DNA of 30,904 nucleotides from Glomus cerebriforme (Eukaryota; Glomeromycota; Glomeromycetes; Glomerales; Glomeraceae). The translations under genes were made by a program, and so were the position numbers. The first letter of the stretch is position 1; each line of letters opens with the position of its first letter. Positions 9,101-18,821 of this stretch are shown piece by piece. Below the pieces are notes generated by a model, which saw only the letters and a list, made by a program, of their open reading frames with translations, did no database searches and was not told the origin of the DNA. The DNA lies in assembly GCA_003550305.1 (NCBI GenBank), contig QKYT01000025.1, positions 1 through 30,904 on the forward strand, written 5' to 3'.

Positions 9101-10301
9101 TATCATGATAGAGGAGGGTTCAGTGAAATTCATAAGGCTATTTGGTTAGATGGACCTATTGATAGTTGGAATTTTGATAAACAACAATGGAATAGGTGGA
9201 AACTACAAACGGGTTATGAGGTTATCCTTAAAAATCTTAATAACTCATCAAGTCTAGATGATAAATTTTTAAGCGAGGTATAATATTATTCAATAATAAA
9301 TTTGTTAATTTTATTTTATTCTTTCTATTAATATATGTTTTTTAATTGTATAGTGGAAAAATCATTACGATTGTCAGAAAAAATCATTTTCAAAATTCAT
9401 TCAATTCTTTGGAATTACTCAAGATCCAATCAATTTAAATTATATAATAGTAATGAGTTATGCAAAAAAAGGAAGTTTAAAAAAATGTTTATCTGATATA
9501 GTTAATCTTAAATGGCAAGATAAATTACAATTATTAAAAAGTATTATTTCAGGACTTAAAATAATACATGAATCAGGACTTGTTCACTGTGATTTTCATG
9601 ATGGCAATATTTTAATATCAGATAATTATAATGAATCATATATTATTGATTTAGGATTATGTAAACCTGTAAGTGATATACAAGATTCTGATAAAATTGA
9701 TAAAAATTATGGAGTTTTGCCTTATATGGCACCTGAAGTATTAAGAAACAACCCTTATACTCCAGCAAGTGATATCTATAGTTTTTCAATGATAATGTGG
9801 GAATTTACATCAGGTATCCCTCCATATAATAATAAAGCACATGATTATGATCTTGTTTTAGATATTTGTAAAGGAGAACGTCCTGAAATTATAAAAAATA
9901 CTCCAAAATGTTACATAGATTTGATGGAAAAATGTTGGGATTCAGATCCTTCCAAAAGACCAACTATAAAAGTTCTTGAAAATATTATATCTCAATGGCT
10001 CAGCTATGTTAATAAATATTATGAATTAAATGGTGATGGAGATGATGAGATAATTATAAATGGATTGATTATAAATGAGATAATTATATATGAGATGCTT
10101 GTAAATAATAATAAAAATATTGAGAACCAATTCAGAAGTGATATGTATGAATTTATAGAAGCAAATAAAGTTTTAACACAAGAACCAGCTAATACATCTA
10201 TTATACAATTTCATTCGCGAGCATGTTATACAAGTCGCCTACTTATTGAAATTTTAGATCAAAGGAACTCGGATTGTTTTGATTGTGTAATTGAAGATTA
10301 A
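6108..10301 (+). CDS. Sel1-repeat protein kinase (about 1,372 aa), one frameshift
   Basis: Exon 1 is 6108-9277 and exon 2 is 9354-10301. Residues 25-890 are 25 Sel1 repeats. A four-cysteine linker (C933, C936, C946, C949) leads into a kinase domain with glycine loop GGFSEIHKA (from 1003), lysine VILK (K1042), catalytic loop HCDFHDGN (1135-1142, D1137), IDLG in place of DFG (D1156), and APE (1183-1185). The tail after about 1,235 ends in a TSRLLIEIL...CFDCVIED string. Residue numbers assume the frame is continuous. It is probably a Ser/Thr or TKL-like signalling kinase using a Sel1 scaffold; its substrate is unknown. One base is missing at about 6560 (codons GATTTA then AAAAGG, where sister repeats have GATTTAGAAAAGG). 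This gives a stop soon after and a shift into the frame that runs to the end. All else is open, so the break is either a sequencing error or a very young mutation. HCD replaces the usual HRD. Confidence 0.85.
6180..8767 (+). repeat. Higher-order Sel1 array: twelve 216-bp dimers
   Basis: Two repeat types alternate strictly. Type A (35 residues) runs SQYNLGxCYxYGxGVEKDE then VKAFEWYKKSAEQE. Type B (37 residues) runs DAQNNLGYxYENGIGTEKD then VEKAIYWYQKAAENGNE. Each A-B pair is 72 codons. The twelve pairs occupy 12 x 216 bases minus one base (the frameshift in pair 2) and minus one codon (pair 12), which places the end exactly at the start of the final single repeat at 8768. This arithmetic confirms the phase. 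The dimer, not the single repeat, is the unit of expansion. Confidence 0.9.
9278..9353 (+). other. Intron of the Sel1-kinase gene (76 bp, phase 0)
   Basis: The donor GTATAA follows AGCGAG and the acceptor TTGTATAG precedes TGGAAAAATC. Joining here keeps the kinase N-lobe open (FLSE then WKNHYDC) and in frame with the catalytic lobe. The unspliced frame stops at once. The same GTATAA donor is used in other genes of this window. Confidence 0.85.
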
Positions 10302-11133
10302 ATATAATATATAATATAGTTAAATATTATCGTTTATTCAATTATTTTATTATACATAATATGTATTTAGATTTTATAATAAAGTAGACAATCAACATTA
10401 TTTCAATATCTGTAATTTTTAATTTTCATTTGCAAAATTTACCCATGCTTTCAAATTTCAATATTTTAATCTTTTTACTTTGAGTGGTATAAGTTAATTT
10501 TGTTAACCTGAAATATTATTTATAATAAAAAAATTAAAAACCATTATTATGATTAAATTGCTATGCTTATACACAATAATTTAAATAAAAACATAATATC
10601 AAACTTTAAATCACAATTTCTAAACAAATAAATCTTATAAAACTCGAAACATTATAAATTAATATTGAAATTTTAGAGGTCGATATGTACTGTAGTAAGT
10701 AAATAGTTTAACACAATTAGAAATTATGTACAAAATTGCTATTGTATATAAAGGAAATAAGAATTACCTTATTCTAATACAATACCATAACTGCCGATAT
10801 TCACTATTTCTTAGTATCATTTGATTTTTAGGAATAACAAAAGATTAGGATTAGTGTTAGAATTTTTTTACAAATTTGCTATAGCTTATTCATATTTGAG
10901 ATCAATAAATTCTATTGGGAATTATGTTATAGTATTGACATGGCAAACGAAGGAAATTTAATAGAATATTTGAAAAATAAATTTACCTTATTGAAATGAA
11001 GTGATATAATCAAAATGACACCAGATATTACTTGCGGATTAAAAATCTAAGCTCTGAAGGAATAATCCATCATTATTTATTTTATAATATTTTATTTGGG
11101 ATGTTTTATTTTCCGTAATACTTAAATATTATC

Positions 11134-11240
11134 CCATCGGTATTTATATGTATACACCGATGGATTTTTTTGNCACTTATTCCACTAGTTTATAAGAAGC
11201 TTGAGAAAAGTATATTAAATATAAAATCCATCGGTGTATA
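11134..11240. repeat. Inverted repeat with three CCATCGGT copies
   Basis: TATACACCGATGGATTTT (11151-11168) is the perfect 18-base reverse complement of AAAATCCATCGGTGTATA (11223-11240). A third copy, CCATCGGTATTTA, sits just left of the first arm (from 11134) and can pair with it as well, so two alternative hairpins compete. The 54-base spacer includes the undetermined base at 11173, which may reflect assembly trouble in the hairpin. Confidence 0.6.
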
Positions 11241-11286
11241 CGTCATACGCAATGAGATAAACCTGTTATTCCAATAGAAATCTTAT

Positions 11287-11359
11287 GAATAACTTTATTC
11301 ACTGATGCTCCCCTCCCTTCGGGGGGCACCCAAGGCATCAGTGAATAACCTAGTTATTC
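11287..11359. repeat. Foldback with GC-rich loop
   Basis: The arm GAATAACTTTATTCACTGATGC (11287-11308) is complementary to 11335-11359 apart from a three-base bulge (GCATCAGTGAATAA, then CCTAGTTATTC). The loop contains CCCTCCC TTCG GGGGGC, which forms its own tight TTCG-type hairpin. It is the most GC-rich spot in the spacer. Confidence 0.6.
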
Positions 11360-11723
11360 TCAGAAATCTATGAAATAACAAGTATTTATTAATTACAGGA
11401 TCTAAATATTAGCTGAAATTTCATCTAATTCAACAATCTCATCCACGAGATGAATTTTTCGTATTACATTATCATATATTCATATTATTAAGAAAAACGT
11501 CCCAATTAAAAAGTGATCGATTAAGATCATGTGACGATTTCCGTCGCGTAAATTGACGAATAAAAATTGTTGTTTTGACTGTTTTGATGATACGTTAGAC
11601 AAGATATACAGTATAAATAAAAATAAATAATGATGCATAAAATAACTTTTTTCCTCGCTTCCTCGCTCCGGTTTCCATTGATAATAATTTTTTTTTTTTT
11701 TAAAAAAACTTTTTTCTTAAAAA

Positions 11724-12725
11724 ATGTCGATACTAAACTTGGATGTTCTTTATTTGATATTTAAAGAACTTCAAGACTGTGGTCCGGCTCTTTATTCATG
11801 TCTTTTAGTTAATAAAACTTGGTGTGAGATGATTATTCCAATTTTATGGAAAAACCCTTGGAAATTGATAAATAAGGGGAAGGAACAATTATTTTTAAAC
11901 GTAATAATTTCACATTTATCAGATGAATCAAAAGATAATTTAAATAATCAGGGGATGAAAATTTCATATCAAAGACCTTTATTTGACTATATCAGTTTTT
12001 GTAAACATTTAAATTTAAAAGATGTCGTGAATTTAATTGGATATCCTGATGTTCCAATATTCAAGAAAGAAATGTTGAAACTTTTTATTAATAGTAATGC
12101 AAAATTTACGCATCTTTATATTCCCCATGAATTTTATCAATTAAATCTTATTCTTAAAGCCAAACGCTGCTTTTCAGAACTTAAAGCTTTTAGTTATAAT
12201 AATCTTGAATTCCTTCCATTTACGTCAATTCACAAATTGGAAATGATTGATTTAATTAAAAATGCAAGTAGATATCTTACCGAAGTAGAAATTAACAACG
12301 AACTATATGACGATCAGATGGTTATTCGGAGTATATATCAAAATTGTCCAAACCTTAAATATGTTAAACTTATTATTAAAAGTAATGGTTTTTTAGAATT
12401 AGAAAAATTATTAACTAATTGTCAATATTTAGATACATTAGGAATTTACGATAATAATTGTTGGATTAATATTAATTGGAAATATTTATTTAAAATTTTA
12501 GCTAATTCTTCACCAACTAGTTTATTTAAATTTAAATTTATCTTTTATAAACCACCTAAATTGGAACATTTAAAATTATTTTTTGATAATTGGAAAAATA
12601 GAAATCCTATGCATCCTATAAGATTACACGTCAATTGTCGGAATTGGAACTTTGGGAATTTCATTGAATTGGTGGATTTTGTAGACAAATATAAAAAAAC
12701 GAGAATAGTTAAAAAGCTAATATAA
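11724..12725 (+). CDS. F-box protein, 333 aa
   Basis: Single-exon gene. Residues about 4-46 form an F-box-like start in the Glomeromycotina style: LDVLYLIFKELQ, a CLLVNKTWCEM block and PILWKNPW. Such domains bind Skp1 and bring substrates to an SCF ubiquitin ligase. The rest is helical and leucine-rich, with weak LRR-like segments (for example CPNLKYVKLIIKSNG and CQYLDTLGIYDNN near 210-245) that probably bind the target; no target can be named. The protein is shorter than I expect for this family (often 450-500 aa), but it ends in a normal stop with no sign of truncation. The ATG at 11724 follows a T-rich leader and begins right at the F-box. Confidence 0.85.
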   Translation: MSILNLDVLYLIFKELQDCGPALYSCLLVNKTWCEMIIPILWKNPWKLINKGKEQLFLNVIISHLSDESKDNLNNQGMKISYQRPLFDYISFCKHLNLKDVVNLIGYPDVPIFKKEMLKLFINSNAKFTHLYIPHEFYQLNLILKAKRCFSELKAFSYNNLEFLPFTSIHKLEMIDLIKNASRYLTEVEINNELYDDQMVIRSIYQNCPNLKYVKLIIKSNGFLELEKLLTNCQYLDTLGIYDNNCWININWKYLFKILANSSPTSLFKFKFIFYKPPKLEHLKLFFDNWKNRNPMHPIRLHVNCRNWNFGNFIELVDFVDKYKKTRIVKKLI

Positions 12726-13722
12726 TAGAAATACAGTATATAAAATAACAGTCAAAATGATAAAATTTAATAAAATTATATTCTTTACATTTTTATGAAA
12801 AAAAAATGAATAAAAGTGCAAATTTTACTAAATAACATTTCATTATTAAGTTCATGAATCGTTTCAAACGGATAATTTAATGGATACCTGTACTACTTCA
12901 TAGTCCATTAAATTAAACGATGAATCATGAATTTTTTAACACTCAACCAACAATAACCAACAATGTTTATATCCAACTAGCCAGTGATTTTCTCTTATAG
13001 TACCCACGCCGGTTATTTAATGATAGGAATTTTAAATAAGAAAAATTATAATATTCTTTGAGACTTTAAGTAAATTTCTCAGTATTTTTATTTAATAGAC
13101 AAATATGGTAAAAGTTAATTAATGATTTATTTATCATTTATGTACGAAATTAATAAATGAGAAATTTTATTATTTAAAAAGATATGATTATACTTTTTGA
13201 TGGTAAAATTTTTTATTAGATAAAATCCTTGTACTTAATTAGAAATTTATAAAATTTCGCATAGCGATCAATATTTTTTTTTAAATAATTTTCTTTTTAG
13301 TAATTTTTCTTTTTTTTTCGTGATAATTTCAAACCAAGTTTAATCTAACGTAATAAAGTTACATTTTGAAATTGAAAGTTCAGTTCATATTACAAAATTA
13401 GTAGAAAGTTTTAATTCCGTCAAAGAATTTGAGAAATAATGTGGATAACAAATATCAAATTTTAGACGTGTAATGTAATGAATACACTGCTTATAAAGAG
13501 AAAGAAAAGAAAAAGGCCGAGGAAAGGGAGATCAAGAGAGAATTGCATATGCCTCCATAGAGGTATGATTTTGTTATAGTAAAAACCATAAATTTTACAG
13601 AAATTGATGAAATGATCTTTCACAACTAATAAGTATTATAAAATTGGAAATTATGTAGACAAATTAGCAGTAGAGTTAAAAAAAAAAAAAAAAGAAAAAA
13701 TCAATCATTTTCTGATCAATTT
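12726..13722. other. AT-rich spacer
   Basis: Apart from the foldback at 12851-12931, nothing clear is present. Around 13495-13550 there is a purine-rich stretch that reads as Lys/Arg/Glu-rich in more than one frame, but no frame is long enough to call. Confidence 0.45.
12851..12931. repeat. Short foldback element, 81 bp
   Basis: TAATTTAATGGA (12873-12884) is the exact reverse complement of TCCATTAAATTA (12904-12915). The outer arms, TTCATGAATCGTTT (12851-12864) and AAACGATGAATCATGAA (to about 12931), pair with a three-base insertion. It could be a tiny MITE remnant or a transcribed hairpin. Confidence 0.5.
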
Positions 13723-14157
13723 TTGGCATTGAAGAAACGCGAAAAATCGGGGAGGAGGAAAAGAAAAAATGAATCGAACATAACGACTCAGCATGCAGCT
13801 GTTAGTGTTTCTTTCGAAGAACAAATTGCTACAATCCATAGAAATAAAAGCTTGACAAGTAATAATAATTCAAACTTCCTGACAAGGTTCCGGCTGATGG
13901 GATTGTTATTTCAAGTTAATAATGGGATTGACAACTATTATGAAAATCACACGTGCTGGAAGCGATACCGCTTTACCTTAAAATTGTCCAGCTTGTTGAA
14001 AAAGCTCAAATTTCCAAGTTCCAATTCAAAATTTTGTAATTATTGGCTTAAGTATATTTGCATTCATAGGATGGATAATTTTAGTACAAGTTTAAATCCT
14101 CTTCCAGAAAATTTTAATCACAGTGAAGTTGTAGCAGAAGTTTATCACTACTTGTAA
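13723..14157 (+). CDS. Doubtful ORF or gene relic, up to 144 aa
   Basis: An open frame with no ATG at its start (it would begin at TTG). It carries a basic patch KKREKSGRRKRKNE, then a stretch containing FEEQIATIHRNK. The middle and end are of mixed composition and match no family I recognise. It could be the 3' part of a gene whose upstream exons are lost, since the frame stays open upstream through a poly-A tract to about 13642. It could equally be chance in AT-rich DNA. Confidence 0.2.
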   Translation: MALKKREKSGRRKRKNESNITTQHAAVSVSFEEQIATIHRNKSLTSNNNSNFLTRFRLMGLLFQVNNGIDNYYENHTCWKRYRFTLKLSSLLKKLKFPSSNSKFCNYWLKYICIHRMDNFSTSLNPLPENFNHSEVVAEVYHYL

Positions 14158-14775
14158 AGATATAAAAATATGTACATTAAATTTAATACTTATATTAATG
14201 AAATGATAAAATTCGCTGTCATAGATTTATTTCAGTTTCTATTTCTTGGAAGAAATGCTGATTTACCTGCAGTGAACGATAAGCTGTCAGTGAAGTTACG
14301 ACTGCTGAAACTTTGGAACCATACCACGTAATGCAATTAAGGAACTTAAGGACCAAAAATTATTTTAAATTTCAGATTTTTCAACAATAGATTTAAGTAT
14401 GTCGCTTAATTAAATGAATATTTTATTCAAGTAACTGGATACAATGAGTTTAACGCCATAAATTGATGATAATTTTATTAATGAGATTCAAGAAAAATTT
14501 GCGAAATATATTATAAATAACTAGATAGATAGTCCAATTATCCATCAACATTACAATAACAGATGAAATTATAATAATTTTATTTCTAACATTTTGATTA
14601 ATTTTTTTTATTGTTCGTAATCGTGACAACACTCAGTGTTTTATGAAAATTACTAGTAATAATAATAATAAACGATACTTTTATTAATAAGTTACATTTT
14701 TTTTTACCTCAAATGATACTGCAGCCTACCTGCGGCGTACAGTACGTAAGATAATTATTTATTATATAATTTTTA
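14158..14775. other. AT-rich spacer
   Basis: No gene recognised. A less AT-rich segment at about 14220-14340 is open for some 30 codons but stops soon after and has no known motif. 14640-14775 is the 3' flank of the minus-strand methyltransferase. Confidence 0.4.
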
Positions 14776-15834
14776 TTAACCTTCAACAATTTTTCTGCCA
14801 TAAACTCTTGTATATTTACAATACATTTGATATGTTTTAGTTTCTTCCAAAAAACCGTCAATTAATTGAATTATTTCCGAATTTGATAACTTCATATGTT
14901 TTGCTAAAATATCTTTTAATCCATACAAAATATAATAAAAATTTTGTCCAGTTAATTTTCCTACAGTAAATAATATGAAACATGTTGGTGTGATACTCAA
15001 GTAAGAGTTAATCGACTATAAAGTAATAATCAATTAAATACTTACCAATTTTACCATTTACAGGACTTAATGACATCATTACTTCTTCTTTTTTAATTTG
15101 TCTTAACTCATATTTCGCAAGAAATTCATGTAATCGATTAGAAATGAATGGGTTCATGGATCTATTTCGTAATAACTTTCCCACTAAATAAGAAAATATA
15201 TACTATTATTATTATATTAATATATATATATATATATATTTTTACATCACATTTTACATACATGAATTAAAAATTCTTTTAGAAATTGGCCCCATATTAT
15301 GAAGACTAAGTTCTCCTTCACATAATTCCAGATACCCATTAGGTTTAAGTAATTCAACCGATTCTTTTATAATTTGTTCATATTGTAAATCAGTAAAACA
15401 TAATATCATACATCTCATATGTATATAATCAAATGAATTGGGATAAAATGGTATTCCATCTAATACATTATGATATATGAGTCTTGTATTAAAAGGGTGG
15501 ATTGTCGGTAACATGGATGGTTCTATTTCTATTCCAGTAAATTTCGATTTTGGATAATCCGAGCTCATGTCGAATATCCAAGTTCCTGGACCGGATCTAC
15601 TTTTTATTTACAAATATTTTTTATTATTATTATTAAAAAGGTTCGTTTAATGAATTTATTTAAAATTTACCCGATGTCCAATACTTCGATACCATGTGCT
15701 AAATCTTTAGAAATCGGTGAAAAGTAATTTGTATCATTACACCAATATTTAAATATATGATGTAATTGTTGGATTCTATCGATTTGTAATTCGTCAACTT
15801 TTATTAAATAATTCACTGACGTCGTATTCCCCAT
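14776..15834 (-). CDS. SAM-dependent methyltransferase, 273 aa, four exons
   Basis: Exons (minus strand): 15671-15834, 15262-15596, 15046-15183 and 14776-14960; introns of 74, 78 and 85 bp, all GT..AG. The joined frame is 822 bases including the stop. Class I SAM-binding features: motif I VLDIGSGPGTW (51-61), an acidic strand end GIEIE (76-80), NVLDGIPFYPNSFDYIHMR (the usual motif between), and LLKPNGYLELCEG (post-motif III). The C-terminal half (about 165-273) is helical. The Glomeromycotina have many such small methyltransferases, and their substrates are not known. The N-terminus MGNTTS fits an N-myristoylation site (Gly2, Ser6), so the enzyme may be membrane-attached. The first intron splits the motif I glycine codon (Gly55). 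The start was chosen because it gives this motif and no upstream in-frame ATG is obvious. Confidence 0.85.
15219..15238. repeat. (TA)n microsatellite in methyltransferase intron 2
   Basis: About ten TA dinucleotides lie just inside the second intron of the methyltransferase. Such tracts are usually length-variable between strains. Confidence 0.7.
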
Positions 15835-16672
15835 GTATATAACGTAAATAAGTTTTTAATAGAAAATTTGTTAAATTAATTTAAAAATAAATAATAATTA
15901 AAATTAAAAAAAAAAAATTAAAAAAAGAAAAAGAGAAAGAAAAAAAAAATAATATAAAATTAATAGTATGAAAATTTTAAAAGCAAGGGGTAAGGTCTTA
16001 TAAATCAATTAAAAATCATTCATTCATTATTTTGTAATACATTGTAATTAAAATTTTCATTGTTCATCACATCAATATCATCTTTTTTTGGATACTCCCC
16101 AACATAAATTTCACGAACACGTGATATGTAACCAATCATATAATATATCCCGAAACCATGTATTTATTACAAATAATTGGTGTAATTGGTATTTTTCCTC
16201 TTATTTATTCATCCCCAGAATAATTATAAAATTGGAAACCGGTTTGAATGTGATGCCGTGTGAGCCTTAATCCTTAATCCCCTTAACATAATCAAAGTAA
16301 CCAGCAAATAAATCCCATAGATCACGTGAGCGTGAAATCTGGAAACACAATGTGGAAAATCTATTCGTCAAAAAATAATTTTGATCTTTACCAGATTAGT
16401 TCTATTTGCATAATTTCCACCCCCGCATATCAAATTAGCACGAGACGATTTTTGTATTACATACTGTAATCTACGTTTACCCCGCGATTTACTGCATTTG
16501 TTACCTTAAATTATTAAATGCCTCATGAAAATTATATTTTAAATGTAACGCAAAAATGCTAATAAAGTTAAAAATTTTATTTTCCGATTTTAAAAAAGAC
16601 TTTTAATTTTTTCCTTTTTTTTCATCTCTTTTTTTTTTTAAAAGATAAAAAATATATATTACAAGAACTATA
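15835..16672. promoter_or_regulatory. Shared divergent promoter region with two CACGTG boxes
   Basis: This 838-bp region lies between the starts of the minus-strand methyltransferase and the plus-strand F-box/LRR gene, so it must hold both promoters. It contains two E-box palindromes CACGTG at 16118-16123 and 16323-16328, the targets of bHLH factors of the Cbf1/USF type, and a CCAAT string at about 16132. Pyrimidine/purine runs precede both start codons (15900-15950 and 16600-16640). Regulation by these sites is inference. The short open frame 16088-16270 within it has no coding character. Confidence 0.4.
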
Positions 16673-18135
16673 ATGTCAAAACAATCATCTCATAAAATAT
16701 TCTTAACAATAGATATTCTTTATATAATTTTTAATAATTTTAAACGACAAGATGATATTTATACATTATTAACGGTTCATTCAACATGGACTCAGGTATA
16801 ATGAATTTTATTTTCATTTTTTTTTTTTTAAATTTAATTTAATATGAATAAAAAAAAAAAATATTTGATTTTAACTCGATTTTTCATTAGATATTGTTAA
16901 GAAATTTATGGAAATCGCCATTATGGCCTTCAACTAAATCGTTTACATGTTTTATTAAAACACTTCGATGTTCTACCCCTTATTTTCCTTATTCAACGTT
17001 CATTCGTTACCTTTCATTTACACCACATAGAAATCGTGATCCACCTTCTTTCACACAAAAAGATATTTTATTTCTTTCCAAAATATGTACAAATTTAACA
17101 AATCTCACGGTATCATGGATGCAAGATCCATTTAATTCTCATACATTTTCCCAATTCTTAATAAATTCTCCTAATTTAAAATCAATTACTGCACCAAACT
17201 GTACGATAGAATGGCTTACGAACGCATTAAATCCGATGATAACGAATTATTCAGTTAAATCATTATATCATATTGAATTAAAAAATTGGTCATATGAAAC
17301 AGTAGAAACTACAATTTTATTACAAAAAATTTCCATGAATTGTAAAAAGATTAAATCAATTTTTGCTCCTTTATTAATAACACAAGATATAGCAAATATT
17401 ATAATTTCATCATTTCCTCAATTAGAAAGATTTAAATGTCATTCAGTTACTAATGATGGATTAAAAACTTTAGTTAAAGGATTAAAACATTTAAAAGAAT
17501 TAACTTTAACTTTTGATAATGAAGATCAAGATATAAATGATGAAAATTCTTTTCATTACGCTAAAGATTTTTCTATATTAGAAAAATTCATTCTTACTAT
17601 AGGATATATTTCAAATTTTCCAAAATTTTTTAATATTTTTTCATCATATCAAAAAAATCTTAAAGAATTAGAATTAATTCATTGTTTTGGTTTAAAAGAT
17701 GATTCTTTTATACCTATAGTACAATATTGTCATTCTTTAGAATCTATTAAATTAAGATGGTGTTCTAAATTAACGGATTCTTCTTATATCGCTTTAGCTG
17801 AAGGAAGGAATCAACGTTTAAAAAAATTATCTATATTTAGAAGTGAAATTACTGATATAGGTTTAACTCATATATCTGAACATTGTCAAAATTTGGAAAT
17901 TTTAGATTTAGAAAATTGTAGAGGTATTACTTTAAATAGTTTGGTGATGATTATAAGGAAATGTAAGAGATTAAGAAAATTAAAAGGTGGTTTACCCGAA
18001 CGTATTGCGATCGGTATTATTCATGAAATTATTAAAAATGGAACAAATTATTATTTGGAAGAATTAAAATTTAGGGAAGCAAGTTATAGAAATCCAATTA
18101 ATGAAAGTATTGAAGAAGAATTTGAAGAAATTTTA

Positions 18136-18166
<31 letters not shown>

Positions 18167-18821
18167 TTGATAATGAAAATAATGAAAGAAATAATTATAA
18201 TAGTAATAATAATAATAATAATATTTTATCAAGATCAGGAAAAATTATTGAAGATTTGATTGAAAATGTGAATAATATTATTAATAGTACTAGTGAATTT
18301 ATTAACGATTTATGTGATATAATTAATTTATTAAGTGGTAATTTAATTAATGTTAATGTTATTAATTTAGAAAGAAATAATAATGTGAGAAAAAATATTA
18401 GAATGAGAAAATTTTTTAATGAAAAATCATTACAAGGATTATCAAAATCTTGTCCTAATTTACGAAAATTAATCTTTAAAAGCGGTAAAATTGAAAATAT
18501 AACTGGTGATGTAAGTATCTTTTTCTTGTAATTTATTTTATTTTTGAAAAAAAAAATTCTTTTAATATTTATATATTGTTTTTTTATTTTTAGGACTTTG
18601 TTAATATTTTAAATAGTTTTGTAAATCTTGAAAAGTTGTGCATAATGCCTCCCAATTTACAAAAAAGTCATATTGAACAATTGGAAAAGCATTCGAGATT
18701 AAAAGAAGTTTTATTTATTGGTGGGTGTACTGAACAAGCAGAACGTTATATTGAAGAAGAAAGTAGGAATAGAAAAATATACATAAAGGTTATGCACGCT
18801 TACGGATTCTTGCGTGGTTGA
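16673..18821 (+). CDS. F-box/LRR protein, 656 aa, three exons
   Basis: Exons 16673-16795, 16891-18510 and 18594-18821; introns of 95 bp (GTATAA..TTAG) and 83 bp (GTAAGT..TTAG), both phase 0. The F-box spans residues about 9-52 across the first intron: TIDILYIIFNNF, YTLLTVHSTWTQ, then ILLRNLWKSPLWPS. Residues about 110-410 are leucine-rich repeats of the cysteine-containing F-box/LRR (AMN1-like) type, clearest at 280-408: LKELELIHCFGLKDDSF, SLESIKLRWCSKLTDSS, LKKLSIFRSEITDIGL and LEILDLENCRGITL. It is interrupted by an acidic then Asn-rich low-complexity insert (about 445-485), and the leucine-rich fold resumes at about 540. Expected role: substrate receptor of an SCF ubiquitin ligase; target unknown. 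The first exon is short, but it restores the F-box and the splice sites are good. Confidence 0.88.
18139..18228 (+). repeat. Coding microsatellites: (GAT)9 then AAT-rich
   Basis: Nine GAT codons (Asp 458-466) are followed by GTT GAT and then an AAT/AAC-rich stretch coding for Asn. They lie in the insert of the F-box/LRR protein and are likely length-polymorphic. Confidence 0.85.

Larger units (their letters stand above)
10302..11723. other. AT-rich spacer between the kinase and F-box genes
   Basis: No gene seen. It holds two inverted-repeat structures (11134-11240 and 11287-11359) and one undetermined base at 11173. Just upstream of the F-box gene is a pyrimidine-rich patch with CTTCCTCGCT (from about 11653) and a long T run, probably the core promoter or 5' UTR. 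Confidence 0.55.

Noticed and set aside
11151..11359. CRISPR-like or phage attachment structure
   Set aside because: The repeats are inverted and not regularly spaced, and every gene in the window is eukaryotic.
14450..14632. 60-residue minus-strand open frame
   Set aside because: AT-driven Ile/Asn/Lys composition with no motif or homologue recognised.
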